DNA of 64,000 nt from JAZKID01 sp963714065 (GTDB lineage Bacteria > Pseudomonadota > Alphaproteobacteria > Rhizobiales > UBA4765). The notes below the pieces were generated by a model that worked only from the letters and a program-made list of their open reading frames with translations, did not search any database and was not told the DNA's origin. The DNA is taken from NCBI GenBank assembly GCA_963714065.1, contig OY970226.1:1674001-1738000 (forward strand). Direction: 5' to 3'. This document shows positions 7,414 through 15,667 of the stretch, in pieces. The translations under genes and the position numbers were made by a program. Every line of letters begins with the position of its first letter. The stretch's first letter is position 1.

Positions 7414-7893
7414 ATGAATTTCTGGTTTTGGCTCTTCCTCATCATCCCGCCGCTACTCATTTTCAGCGCAAAGCCGGAGAGTTCAACTTGGTGGCGTTTA
7501 GGCCGTTTGCTGCTGGCGATTGCTGCGGGATATGCATTATTGCTCGTTACCGTCGCTTGGCGGCAGCAGGAAGATTACAAGATTCTTCAAGAATTTTGGC
7601 ATCAGTTTCCCAACTGCGTCGATCACCGCTGCGCAAATCAACCCAAAATGGTTGTTGGCGGTAAGGCATTTGCGTTCTTGATTGTGATGGGCTGGATTCC
7701 CGCCATAAGCTATGCAGGTTTTTATGAACTGATCTGGCGCGAACGGTACCATCGCGCCATCATTGCGCAAGGCGGTGCGTTCAAAGGGAAATGGGTGAGC
7801 AATGCTGCCATCGGCTTCTTTGGGCTTTGCCTTTTCATTGGCCTGTTTTTTGGCCTCTATCTGCTTGTTGTTTTGGCTATGTTTCTGGAATAA
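7414..7893 (+). CDS. Four-span membrane protein of unknown function
   Basis: About 159 residues from the ATG at 7414 (a GTG at 7396 would add six residues; neither has a clear RBS). Four hydrophobic spans are visible: FWFWLFLIIPPLLIF, LLLAIAAGYALLLVTVAW, AFAFLIVMGWIPAISYAGF and the last about 28 residues, with a short cysteine-containing extracytoplasmic stretch (FPNCVDHRCANQP) after the second. The gene ends one base before the convergent MuF-domain gene. An immunity or partner role for that protein is possible but unsupported; immunity genes are usually co-oriented. Confidence 0.7.
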   Translation: MNFWFWLFLIIPPLLIFSAKPESSTWWRLGRLLLAIAAGYALLLVTVAWRQQEDYKILQEFWHQFPNCVDHRCANQPKMVVGGKAFAFLIVMGWIPAISYAGFYELIWRERYHRAIIAQGGAFKGKWVSNAAIGFFGLCLFIGLFFGLYLLVVLAMFLE

Positions 7894-7894
7894 G

Positions 7895-8740
7895 CTAGTC
7901 TTCCCATTTGTATATGCTTGTTTCCTCATTTTGCCGCGCTTCAGCTTGAAAATTTGTTTTCCAGTTTCCGATAATGGGAAAGAAAATGCCGCCCAAATCA
8001 GTGATCCATGTTATTTTTGGTGTCGTTTCCGCAGGGTTTGACGTGCCTATTAAAATTTCTCTTAGGTCAACTATGTCGGTGAACACATCGAAGAAGTAAA
8101 AATCGACACTGCCCTCGATCCGCATCCTGCCGTTTTGACGGTGGACAGTTCCAGTAAAACGGCCGCCAATGGTCACGCTGCCAAAGACATAAAGATAATC
8201 CCCAAATTCATCATATGAATTTTCAAACTTATAGGTGAAGTCGCCATCCATTTGCCGACGCGCTTCATCGATAATTTGCGCATTCACCCTGTTGTAACTG
8301 TTCCTGCCTTTTCTAATAATTTCATAAAAGTAATATTGAATCACGTTTGCTAGATGGCCTGTTTCTTCCAGTGTCACCGTTTCGCCGTTGCCCTCATAAG
8401 CATGTTGAAGAAAACGCAAATTATCCCATTGTTCGGAATTATCTGAGGCAACTTCTGTAAGCGTTTGACTTGCATATTCACTCACCCCTTGCACGTAAGC
8501 CTCGGCAGTGCAGCGGCAGTTATAATCCACGCCGGGATGGCCGGTCGGCGGCGGGCTGTTCCAGGAGAAAACCTTTCCCTCATTTGCAGCGTGCGAGGGC
8601 CGTACCTTGTCGTCGCCACGCGTGCGCCAGATGTAATGCGTGGCTGCCTGTTCCGCCTTGAGAGAAATATGAATGGGAATGCCCCGCCGCAAATAGGCGG
8701 CGAATGCCTTGCGATAGGCACGCGTTTTCAGAATATTCAT
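7895..8740 (-). CDS. MuF-domain protein with unrecognised C-terminal domain (possible toxin)
   Basis: Of 281 residues, the first 80 match the conserved end of the phage Mu gpF-like family (PF04233): YIWRTRGDDKVRPSH at about 36-50, GKVFSW, then HPGVDYNCRC at about 68-77. In phages this motif ends a minor head protein; here it sits at the N-terminus with no head, portal or terminase genes nearby, and about 200 residues follow. Those residues are rich in aromatic beta-strand-like stretches (YKFENSYDEFGDYLYVFG, then VDFYFFDVF) and match no family I know. MuF domains joined to variable C-terminal domains are known as MuF-type polymorphic toxins, so a toxin is a reasonable inference, not a demonstration. 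The segment is AT-richer than average. Confidence 0.7.
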   Translation of the reverse strand: MNILKTRAYRKAFAAYLRRGIPIHISLKAEQAATHYIWRTRGDDKVRPSHAANEGKVFSWNSPPPTGHPGVDYNCRCTAEAYVQGVSEYASQTLTEVASDNSEQWDNLRFLQHAYEGNGETVTLEETGHLANVIQYYFYEIIRKGRNSYNRVNAQIIDEARRQMDGDFTYKFENSYDEFGDYLYVFGSVTIGGRFTGTVHRQNGRMRIEGSVDFYFFDVFTDIVDLREILIGTSNPAETTPKITWITDLGGIFFPIIGNWKTNFQAEARQNEETSIYKWED

Positions 8741-8814
8741 GCTAATCCTTCCCGTTTTTGCTCAGGATAGGCCTGCCGCAAGTGGGAAGGGATAAGTTGC
8801 TCTTGCTAGCCATG

Positions 8815-8841
8815 AAAAAAGCCCGCGTGGAGCGGGCTTTT
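8815..8841. terminator. Rho-independent terminator (bidirectional)
   Basis: AAAAAAGCCCGC-GTGGA-GCGGGCTTTT is a compact GC stem with A/T tracts on both sides. On the minus strand it ends in TTTTTT, about 100 bp past the L,D-transpeptidase stop, and is best assigned to that gene. Confidence 0.8.
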
Positions 8842-8866
8842 CGTTGTTTGAGCTAAACAAAACCAC

Positions 8867-8923
8867 GTCATCCCCGCGCATGCGGGGATCTCAAAAAAAG
8901 ACCCCCGCTTTCGCGGGGGTGAC
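8867..8923. repeat. Palindromic repeat, GTCATCCCC family, copy 1
   Basis: GTCATCCCCGCG-CATG-CGGGGAT, a short A-rich spacer, then ACCCCCGC-TTT-CGCGGGGGTGAC: two adjacent hairpins bounded by GTCA/TGAC. Related elements occur at 34510-34620, 56221-56336 and 59266-59396. It lies in the 3' region of the L,D-transpeptidase gene. Confidence 0.8.
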
Positions 8924-8946
8924 AAAGATTTATAATAATAACAAGT

Positions 8947-9519
8947 TTAACTGCGCACAATCACCGGTGTGCCGACACGTACGCGCTCGAACAGATCCAT
9001 CACGTCCGAATTGTTCATGCGGAAGCAGCCTGAAGAGACGGCCTGGCCGATGGTCTGCGGATCGTTTGAGCCATGGATACGGTAAAGGCTGGAGCCCAGG
9101 ATCAGCGCACGCGCGCCGAGCGGATTCTGGATGCCGCCGGCCATATGGCCGGGCAGGCCTCTCTGGCGGGCATGCATCTGCGCGGGCGGTGTCCAGCCCG
9201 GCCAGACCCGCTTTTCGGAAATTGTCTTGTAGCCGGTCCAGGTGAAGCCGGGGCGACCGACGCCGACATCATATTCGATGGCCTCGCCGCCTTTTTGCAC
9301 AAGCGCCAGCGTGCGGCTACTGGTGCTGATGACGATGGTGCCCGGGCGTTCCCTGCCATTCCAGGCCACCATGCGGCGCGAGGACGAAAAGCCCGCCTCA
9401 TGGTCGATGCTCGAGCGGTATTGCGCGGCGCTGTCGGTAACGCAGCCGCTGAGAGAAACGCCAAACGCGAAAAGCGCGCATGCCATGAGAATGCGCCGTA
9501 TTTCCAATCTGCCTTGCAT
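8947..9519 (-). CDS. L,D-transpeptidase (YkuD/ErfK family) lipoprotein
   Basis: 190 residues from the ATG preceded by AGGGGCTT (the longer frame to 9618 lacks such support). A lipoprotein signal ends in LSGC-V near residue 29, so the protein should be anchored in the periplasm. The catalytic motif is IHGSNDP...AVSSGCFRMNNSDVMDLFERV, with the His and nucleophilic Cys of the YkuD fold. Such enzymes form 3-3 peptidoglycan crosslinks or attach proteins to the wall. It is monocistronic with a terminator at 8815-8841. Confidence 0.92.
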   Translation of the reverse strand: MQGRLEIRRILMACALFAFGVSLSGCVTDSAAQYRSSIDHEAGFSSSRRMVAWNGRERPGTIVISTSSRTLALVQKGGEAIEYDVGVGRPGFTWTGYKTISEKRVWPGWTPPAQMHARQRGLPGHMAGGIQNPLGARALILGSSLYRIHGSNDPQTIGQAVSSGCFRMNNSDVMDLFERVRVGTPVIVRS

Positions 9520-9741
9520 GTAATTAAGCCCCTGATGCCAAAAGGAACCGGACAGGACTGTCCGGCAAAGAATCGTTGGCGATATAGAGGGCAGGGATTT
9601 GAAAACTGCAAGAAGCACTCAAAATTCCGTGAAGGAGTGTTGCATGGATGCAGCACCCGCCACCAAACCATGCACGAATAAAATGTGATAAACTTTTCAT
9701 CCGGCGTGCGATTCGCGCCTGAGTGGGGCAGTGTCACCTTT

Positions 9742-11070
9742 ATGAATTTCCTGGGGCAGGTCGTCATTATCGTCGCCATGGCGCTGGTCGCCATCTCGTT
9801 CGGCGGCTTGAGCTATCTGTTGCTCGGCCTGAAGCTCGATACCTCTATGCTGGCTTCGTTTAGCGGTTTTGCCCTGATGGTGATCTTCCAGACGGCGGTC
9901 TGGCGCACGCGCGAGCGCCAGCAGACGAATCGAGACCTGCAGGGCCTCAACCTCGCGCTCGAAAATATCACGCGCGATGTCGCCATACTGAAAAACAAGA
10001 TGACGGCCTATGATCATGCAGGCGTGGTGCGCGCCACCCAGGACGTGATCGCGCTGCGCTCAGGCATGCAGACGCTCGAAGCCGAGATGCAGCAGGCCAA
10101 TGCCACGCTGCACCAGCATTATGAGTTGATCCAGGCCGTGCGCACGCCAACCGTGTTCGGCCAGAAAAGGGCGGGGCAGGAAGGCCTGCCGCCAGTTGTG
10201 GAGCAGCAGCCCGAGGAAGCGCCGGTTGCAAGCGCTCCCCAGCCGCCGCCGCGCCGGCGCGGGCGGCTTGCCCATCTCGACGACAGGGCCGCAGCCGAGC
10301 TGATCCGCACGACCATCGACGAAGGGCGCATTGAGCTTTTGCTGCAACCCGTCGTCAGCCTGCCGCAGCGCCGCATCCGCCAATACGAGATCTTGAGCCG
10401 CCTGAAGACCGCAGCGGGCGATGCGCTGCTGCCCGAGGATTTTCTGCCCTTCCTGCAAAAGGGCAATCTCGGCATCACTTTCGACACGCTGGTGCTTTAC
10501 CGCGCCGTGCAGCTCGTGCGGCGCATGCAGACGCGCAACAAAGAAATCGGTGTTACCATTAATCTGTGCGGGGCCACGCTTTCAGGCGGGGAAGAGTTCC
10601 GCTCGCTCGTCGAATTCCTCGAGGCGAACCGCGCGCTTTCGGATTCGCTGACGCTGGAAATTTCGCAAGGCACCTATAACGATATGAGCCCGCTCGAATT
10701 CGAAAGCATACATGCGATCACGCAGCTCGGCTTTGCCTTTTCTCTCGACCAGGCGCGCGATTTGCGCCTCGACGTCAAGGCGCTGGCCGAGCGCGGCTTT
10801 CGCAGCATCAAGGTGCCGGCCGATGTGCTGCTCGGCCGCACCACAGATCAATTGAGCGATATCCACCCGGAGGATCTCGGCAATCTTCTCGCCCGCTACG
10901 GCATCGACCTGATCGCGGACAAGATTGAATCCGAAGCCACCGTCATCGAACTGCTCGATTACAATGTCGGCTATGCGCAGGGCTTCCTGTTCGCGCCGCC
11001 GCGGCCGGTGAAGGCGGATGTGCTTGACGACGATTTGGCCGATGGCACGCGCGCCGCGCTAAGCGCCTGA
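9742..11070 (+). CDS. tipF: Membrane-anchored degenerate EAL protein, TipF-like
   Basis: About 442 residues from the ATG at 9742 (an upstream GTG at 9685 is possible). Two N-terminal membrane spans are followed by a coiled-coil stretch (about residues 70-130), a proline-rich linker, and a C-terminal EAL domain. The EAL signature reads EIL, the Asn (TINLCG), LEIS glutamate, Lys (SIKVP) and late Glu (DKIESEA) remain, but the usual DD pair reads DQ, so hydrolysis of c-di-GMP is doubtful. Domain order and size match Caulobacter TipF, a c-di-GMP-binding flagellar assembly factor. Its 3' end overlaps the convergent cheY by 12 bp, which fits a motility role. The TipF name is by architecture only. 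Confidence 0.7.
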   Translation: MNFLGQVVIIVAMALVAISFGGLSYLLLGLKLDTSMLASFSGFALMVIFQTAVWRTRERQQTNRDLQGLNLALENITRDVAILKNKMTAYDHAGVVRATQDVIALRSGMQTLEAEMQQANATLHQHYELIQAVRTPTVFGQKRAGQEGLPPVVEQQPEEAPVASAPQPPPRRRGRLAHLDDRAAAELIRTTIDEGRIELLLQPVVSLPQRRIRQYEILSRLKTAAGDALLPEDFLPFLQKGNLGITFDTLVLYRAVQLVRRMQTRNKEIGVTINLCGATLSGGEEFRSLVEFLEANRALSDSLTLEISQGTYNDMSPLEFESIHAITQLGFAFSLDQARDLRLDVKALAERGFRSIKVPADVLLGRTTDQLSDIHPEDLGNLLARYGIDLIADKIESEATVIELLDYNVGYAQGFLFAPPRPVKADVLDDDLADGTRAALSA

Positions 11071-11469
11071 AATCTCAGGAGAGGCTTGTTCCGTAAATAC
11101 CGCGTCGATCTTGCCCATCAGCGTTGCGGCATTGAAGGGCTTGACGATGTAATTGTCGACGCCGGCGCGCCGTGCCGCGATCACGTTCTCGCTTTTCGAT
11201 TCAGCGGTGATCATGATGAAGGGCGTTTTTGCGAGCTCGGTATCGGCGCGGATTTCCTTGAGCAGGTCGTAGCCGTTCATCGGGCCCATATTCCAGTCGG
11301 AGATGACGAGGCCGTATTGGCGCTCCTTCATCTTGAGTAATGCCTCCTGGCCGTCGGCCGCCTCATCCACATTCATGAAGCCGAGCGTTTTCAGCAGATT
11401 GCGGATAATACGCACCATGGTCTTGTAATCGTCGACCAGCAAAATCGGCATATCGGCGGCAATGGCCAT
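11059..11469 (-). CDS. cheY: Chemotaxis response regulator CheY
   Basis: A stand-alone receiver domain of 136 residues starting MAIAADMPILLVDDYKT. It has the acidic pair (VDD), the phosphoacceptor Asp in ISDWNM, the switch Thr in MITAES and the Lys in YIVKPF. The run TMVRIIRNLLKTLGF and NVIAARRAGVDNYIVKPFNAATL are typical of alphaproteobacterial CheY proteins that signal to the flagellar switch. No other che gene is in the window; it is convergent and overlapping with the TipF-like gene. Confidence 0.88.
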   Translation of the reverse strand: MAIAADMPILLVDDYKTMVRIIRNLLKTLGFMNVDEAADGQEALLKMKERQYGLVISDWNMGPMNGYDLLKEIRADTELAKTPFIMITAESKSENVIAARRAGVDNYIVKPFNAATLMGKIDAVFTEQASPEISGA

Positions 11470-11563
11470 GCATAAAATCCTTTGTGCAAGCATAATCCTC
11501 ATCCCCCCAATGATCGGTTAATGGCGCTTGATTTTTGCGCCCGCGCCGTGCCTGTTCGGAGGC

Positions 11564-12556
11564 ATGTTCCAGCTCGTTCAGACCGGCGATCCTCTTCCGA
11601 AAGCCCTGCGGCAGGGCGTGATCGCCATAGGCAATTTCGATGGCGTGCATCTCGGCCATCAGGCGGTGCTGGGGAAGGCGCTTGAAATCGCACAGCGTGA
11701 AGGCGTGCCCGCGCTGGCGCTGACGTTCGAGCCGCATCCGCGCGATTTCTTCAAATCCGGGCAGCCGGTTTTTCGCCTCACGCCCGCACCGGAAAAGGCG
11801 CTGTTGCTGAAGGCTGTGGGCCTTGACGGCATGGCGGTGCGCAGCTTTGATGCCGCACTTTCAGCGCTTACGCCGCAAGCATTTTTCGAGCAGTTTCTGG
11901 TGCAGGAATTTGGCGCGCGTCATCTGGTGGTGGGGAAAGATTTTCACTTCGGTAAAAATCGCGCCGGCACGCCCGACCTGCTCAAAGAGCTCGGCAGGGC
12001 CGTGGGTATCGGCATCAGCTTCCTCCCGCCGCAGCGCGACGAGGCGGGAGAGGTTATTTCTTCATCGCGTATTCGTGCAGCACTAGAGGGCGGCGATGTG
12101 GAGCAGGCCAACCGGTTGCTCGGCTATCGCTGGTTTGTCGAGGGGATCGTTCAGCATGGCGACAAGCGCGGGCGAGCTTTGGGTTTCCCGACAGCCAATA
12201 TCGCCCTGCCTGCAAGCTGCCGCCTCAAATATGGCGTTTATGCGGGGAGAGCCTGTGTGGACGGCTATTGGTTTGCCGCCGCCCTGCATTTTGGTACGCG
12301 CGCGCAGTTCGGCGATGGCCCGCCGCTGCTGGAAGCGTATCTGCTGGATTTCAATGGTGAATTATATGGCAAAACCCTGCGCGTGGAATTCATGGCTTTC
12401 CTGCGCCATGAGCAAAAGTTCGAGAATGTGCAAGGGCTGGTTGCGCAGATGCAACAGGATGTGGAACGCGCGCGAGCCCTGGTCTCAATCCATATTATCC
12501 GCCCGCAAAGCGCGCTTCAGGGCAGGCTTGAAGAGGCCTGCATCAGTCTTGCATAA
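11564..12556 (+). CDS. ribF: Bifunctional riboflavin kinase / FAD synthetase RibF
   Basis: 330 residues from the ATG after CGGAGGC. The N-terminal FAD synthetase nucleotidyltransferase domain shows IAIGNFDGVHLGHQ (about residues 20-33), and VISSSRIRAALEGGDVEQANRLLGY marks its end. The C-terminal flavokinase domain has GDKRGRALGFPTANI and LLDFNGELYGKTLRVEF. The enzyme converts riboflavin to FMN and FAD in the cytoplasm. Length is usual (about 310-330). The arrangement ribF-ileS-lspA is a common conserved block. Confidence 0.96.
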   Translation: MFQLVQTGDPLPKALRQGVIAIGNFDGVHLGHQAVLGKALEIAQREGVPALALTFEPHPRDFFKSGQPVFRLTPAPEKALLLKAVGLDGMAVRSFDAALSALTPQAFFEQFLVQEFGARHLVVGKDFHFGKNRAGTPDLLKELGRAVGIGISFLPPQRDEAGEVISSSRIRAALEGGDVEQANRLLGYRWFVEGIVQHGDKRGRALGFPTANIALPASCRLKYGVYAGRACVDGYWFAAALHFGTRAQFGDGPPLLEAYLLDFNGELYGKTLRVEFMAFLRHEQKFENVQGLVAQMQQDVERARALVSIHIIRPQSALQGRLEEACISLA

Positions 12557-12583
12557 GCCTCTTAAATGCTCAATGAATAGGCC

Positions 12584-15500
12584 ATGAACGACCCCGTCAA
12601 GAAAGAAAACGCGAACGATTATTCGCACACATTGTTCCTGCCGCAGACGGATTTTCCCATGCGCGCAGGCCTGCCCGAGCGTGAGCCGGACCTGCTGGCA
12701 CGCTGGGAAAAAATCGATCTTTACGGGAAGCTGCGCAAAGCATCGAAAGGCCGCCGCAAATTCGTGCTGCATGACGGTCCGCCCTATGCCAACGGCCATC
12801 TCCATATCGGGCACGCACTGAACAAGATCCTCAAAGACGTGACCGTGAAGGCCAAGCAGATGGCCGGATTCGATGCCAATTTCGTGCCGGGCTGGGACTG
12901 CCATGGGTTGCCTATCGAATGGAAGGTGGAAGAGGACTATCGCAACAAGGGTAAAAACAAGGACGATGTGCCGATCAATGAATTTCGCGCTCAGTGTAGG
13001 GCGTTCGCTGCACGTTGGTTAAACGTGCAAAGAGAGGAATTCAAACGCCTCGGCGTGCTTGGCGATTTCGCGCATCCTTACGCCACCATGGACTTTTCCG
13101 CCGAAGCACAAATTGCGCGCGAGCTAATGAAATTTTCGATGTCCGATCAGCTTTATCGCGGCAGCAAACCCGTGCTGTGGTCGATTGCGGAGCGCACCGC
13201 GCTCGCGGAAGCTGAGGTGGAATACAAGGATGTGACCAGCGATGCGATCTGGGTGAAGTTTCCGGTTAAAGCAGCATTAGCTCCACCAGCAGTGCTGGGA
13301 GTTGATGATATTAATGAGTTTAATAAACGAGCAGTGGAACTAAAAAAAGCATCTATTGTTATTTGGACCACCACACCTTGGACAATTCCCGGCAATCGAG
13401 CCGTCTCATATTCTTCGAAAATTGATTATGCTTTGTATGAAGTGACAGATGCTCCTGAAGGGAACTGGATAGAAAAAGGCGATCGATTAATTCTCGCAGA
13501 AAATCTAGCTAAGGGGGTCTTCGAGCAGGCGCGTATAGCAGAATCTGGCTACACAAAATTATTTAGTTTATTTGACAAGGATTTCTGGGGCATCATTTGC
13601 GCTCACCCTCTCGCAACACTCGGCTACAATTTCGATGTTCCCCTTCTCGATGGCGATCATGTCACCGACGATGCAGGTACGGGCTTTGTGCACACGGCCC
13701 CCGGGCATGGGCGCGAGGACTTCGATGTCTGGATGGCGAACAAGACTGAGCTTGAAGCGCGCGATATCAAAACCGAAATTCCCTTCACCGTAAATCCCGA
13801 CGGTACGATGACAATCGAGGCGCCGGGTTTCGAAGGCAAGCGCGTTTTCACCGACAAGGGCGAGAAGGGCGATGCCAATGAGGCCGTCATCAATGCGCTG
13901 AAGGATGCGAATGTGCTGGTAGCGCGCGCACGTCTCAAGCACACCTATCCGCATTCCTGGCGCTCGAAAACGCCGCTAATTTTCCGTAACACGCCGCAAT
14001 GGTTTATTGCGATGGATAAAGTTTTACCCCCCACCCTAACCCTCCCCCGCAAGGGGGGAGGGAATGAGGGTGGTGCTTTCTTAACCTCCCCCCTTGCGGG
14101 GGAGGTCGCTCCGCAGGAGCGGGTGGGGGGTAATACCCTTCGCCAACTCGTCCTGAACGCCATCAAAGACACAAAATGGATCCCGCCGCAGGGCGAGAAC
14201 CGTATCAACGGCATGGTGAAGGATCGCCCCGATTGGGTGATGTCGCGCCAGCGCGCCTGGGGCGTGCCGATCACCGTATTCGTGCACAAACAGAGTGGCG
14301 CCGTACTGAAAGATCCGCGTGTGAATGCGCGCATTGCGGATGCCTTTGAGAAAGAGGGCGCCGATGCGTGGTTTGCAGAGGGCGCAGCCTCGCGTTTTCT
14401 TGGCCCCGAATTTAAGCCCGAAGATTATGAGAAGATCGACGATGTGCTCGATGTCTGGTTCGATTCAGGCTGCACGCATGCTTTCACGCTCGAGAGCCGC
14501 GAAGATCTGAAACCGGATCGCAAGGCGGGCGATATCGTCATGTATCTGGAAGGGTCGGACCAGCATCGCGGCTGGTTCCAGTCGTCGCTGCTCGAATCCT
14601 GCGGCACGCGCGGACATGCACCTTTCGATATCGTGGCGACGCACGGCTTTTTGCTGCAATCCGGCGAGAAAATGAGCAAGTCGGCGGGCAATATCGTGTC
14701 CATTGTCGATGCCGTGAAAGATTACGGCGCGGATATTTTGCGCCTGTGGGCAAGTTCCAGCGATTTCACCGAGGATATCCGCGTCAGTGCGGAAGTGATG
14801 AAAACGACCGTCGAATCTTACCGCAAGCTGCGTAACACGCTGCGCTGGATGCTTGGCACGCTCGCACATTATAAAGAGAGCGAGCGTGTGGCTTATGCAG
14901 ATCTGCCCGAGCTCGAAAAATACATGCTGCATCTGCTGCACGAGCTGGGGTGCGAGGTGCAGGATGCTTATGCCAATTTCGACACCAAGCGGCTGATGCC
15001 GCGCCTGAACCAGTTCATGATCGCCGATCTTTCCGCTTTCTATTTCGATATCAGGAAAGACGCGCTTTATTGCGATCCGATCTCTTCGCAAAAACGTAAA
15101 GCGGCGCTGACTGTGGTCGATATCCTGTTCAGCACGCTCAGCACATGGCTGGCGCCGGTTTTAAGCTTCACGGCGGAAGAAGCCTATATCAGTCGCAACG
15201 CAACGGCAGATACCTCCGTGCATTTGCAGGATTTTGCGAAAACGCCGGAGGAATGGCGGAATGACGCGCTTTTTGCCAAATGGGAAAAAGTGCGCGCCAT
15301 CCGGCAGGTGATTACCGGTGCGCTGGAGATCGAGCGCGTGAACAAGCGCATCGGCTCGTCGCTGGAAGCGGCGCCGGAAATTTTCCTGAGCGATAAGGAG
15401 CTTTCGAAAAGCGTTGCCGATGTCGATTTCGCCGAAATCGGCCTCACCAGCGCGGCGAACGTGGGAATAGGCAAGGCGCCGGAAGGCGCGTTCACATTGG

Positions 15501-15667
15501 CGGAAGTCGCGAATGTGGCCGTTCTCTTTAAACCGGCTACGGGTAAGAAATGCCTGCGTTCCTGGCGCATTACGGAAGATGTAGGGGCCGACCCCGAATT
15601 TCCCGATGTTTCGGCGCGCGATGCGAAAGCGCTGCGCGAGTGGAAAGCGCTTCAGGGGGCTTCGTGA
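12584..15667 (+). CDS. ileS: Isoleucyl-tRNA synthetase with in-frame palindromic insert
   Basis: 1027 residues, longer than most IleRS. It charges tRNA-Ile and edits Val-tRNA-Ile. HIGH motif: PYANGHLHIGH at about residues 65-75; editing (CP1) domain with TTPWTIPGN and GTGFVHTAPGHG; KMSKS in GEKMSKSAGN. A GC-rich repeat (14025-14132) is inserted in frame between FIAMDK and LRQLVLNAIKDTKWIPPQG, adding about 36 residues. Bases about 13262-13605 inside the editing domain are markedly AT-rich with different codon use. The C-terminal zinc site is eroded (KCLRSW in place of KCxRCW and no second Cys pair). GTGA overlap with lspA follows. Confidence 0.96.
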   Translation: MNDPVKKENANDYSHTLFLPQTDFPMRAGLPEREPDLLARWEKIDLYGKLRKASKGRRKFVLHDGPPYANGHLHIGHALNKILKDVTVKAKQMAGFDANFVPGWDCHGLPIEWKVEEDYRNKGKNKDDVPINEFRAQCRAFAARWLNVQREEFKRLGVLGDFAHPYATMDFSAEAQIARELMKFSMSDQLYRGSKPVLWSIAERTALAEAEVEYKDVTSDAIWVKFPVKAALAPPAVLGVDDINEFNKRAVELKKASIVIWTTTPWTIPGNRAVSYSSKIDYALYEVTDAPEGNWIEKGDRLILAENLAKGVFEQARIAESGYTKLFSLFDKDFWGIICAHPLATLGYNFDVPLLDGDHVTDDAGTGFVHTAPGHGREDFDVWMANKTELEARDIKTEIPFTVNPDGTMTIEAPGFEGKRVFTDKGEKGDANEAVINALKDANVLVARARLKHTYPHSWRSKTPLIFRNTPQWFIAMDKVLPPTLTLPRKGGGNEGGAFLTSPLAGEVAPQERVGGNTLRQLVLNAIKDTKWIPPQGENRINGMVKDRPDWVMSRQRAWGVPITVFVHKQSGAVLKDPRVNARIADAFEKEGADAWFAEGAASRFLGPEFKPEDYEKIDDVLDVWFDSGCTHAFTLESREDLKPDRKAGDIVMYLEGSDQHRGWFQSSLLESCGTRGHAPFDIVATHGFLLQSGEKMSKSAGNIVSIVDAVKDYGADILRLWASSSDFTEDIRVSAEVMKTTVESYRKLRNTLRWMLGTLAHYKESERVAYADLPELEKYMLHLLHELGCEVQDAYANFDTKRLMPRLNQFMIADLSAFYFDIRKDALYCDPISSQKRKAALTVVDILFSTLSTWLAPVLSFTAEEAYISRNATADTSVHLQDFAKTPEEWRNDALFAKWEKVRAIRQVITGALEIERVNKRIGSSLEAAPEIFLSDKELSKSVADVDFAEIGLTSAANVGIGKAPEGAFTLAEVANVAVLFKPATGKKCLRSWRITEDVGADPEFPDVSARDAKALREWKALQGAS
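14025..14132. repeat. In-frame GC-rich palindromic element inside ileS
   Basis: A 108-bp (36-codon) element with terminal inverted arms TTACCCCCCACCC and GGGTGGGGGGTAA, and inner hairpins CCTCCCCCGC-AAG-GGGGGAGG and CTCCCCCCTTGCGGGGGAG. It encodes PPTLTLPRKGGG...SPLAGEVAPQERVGG. It falls between the catalytic-core strand ending FIAMDK and the helix before WIPPQG, which are adjacent in other IleRS. A relative sits at 44251-44334 in ctaB. Confidence 0.9.

Noticed and set aside
8867..8923. CRISPR-like repeat
   Set aside because: The repeated hairpins are not regularly spaced and have no unique spacers; it is a single palindromic element.
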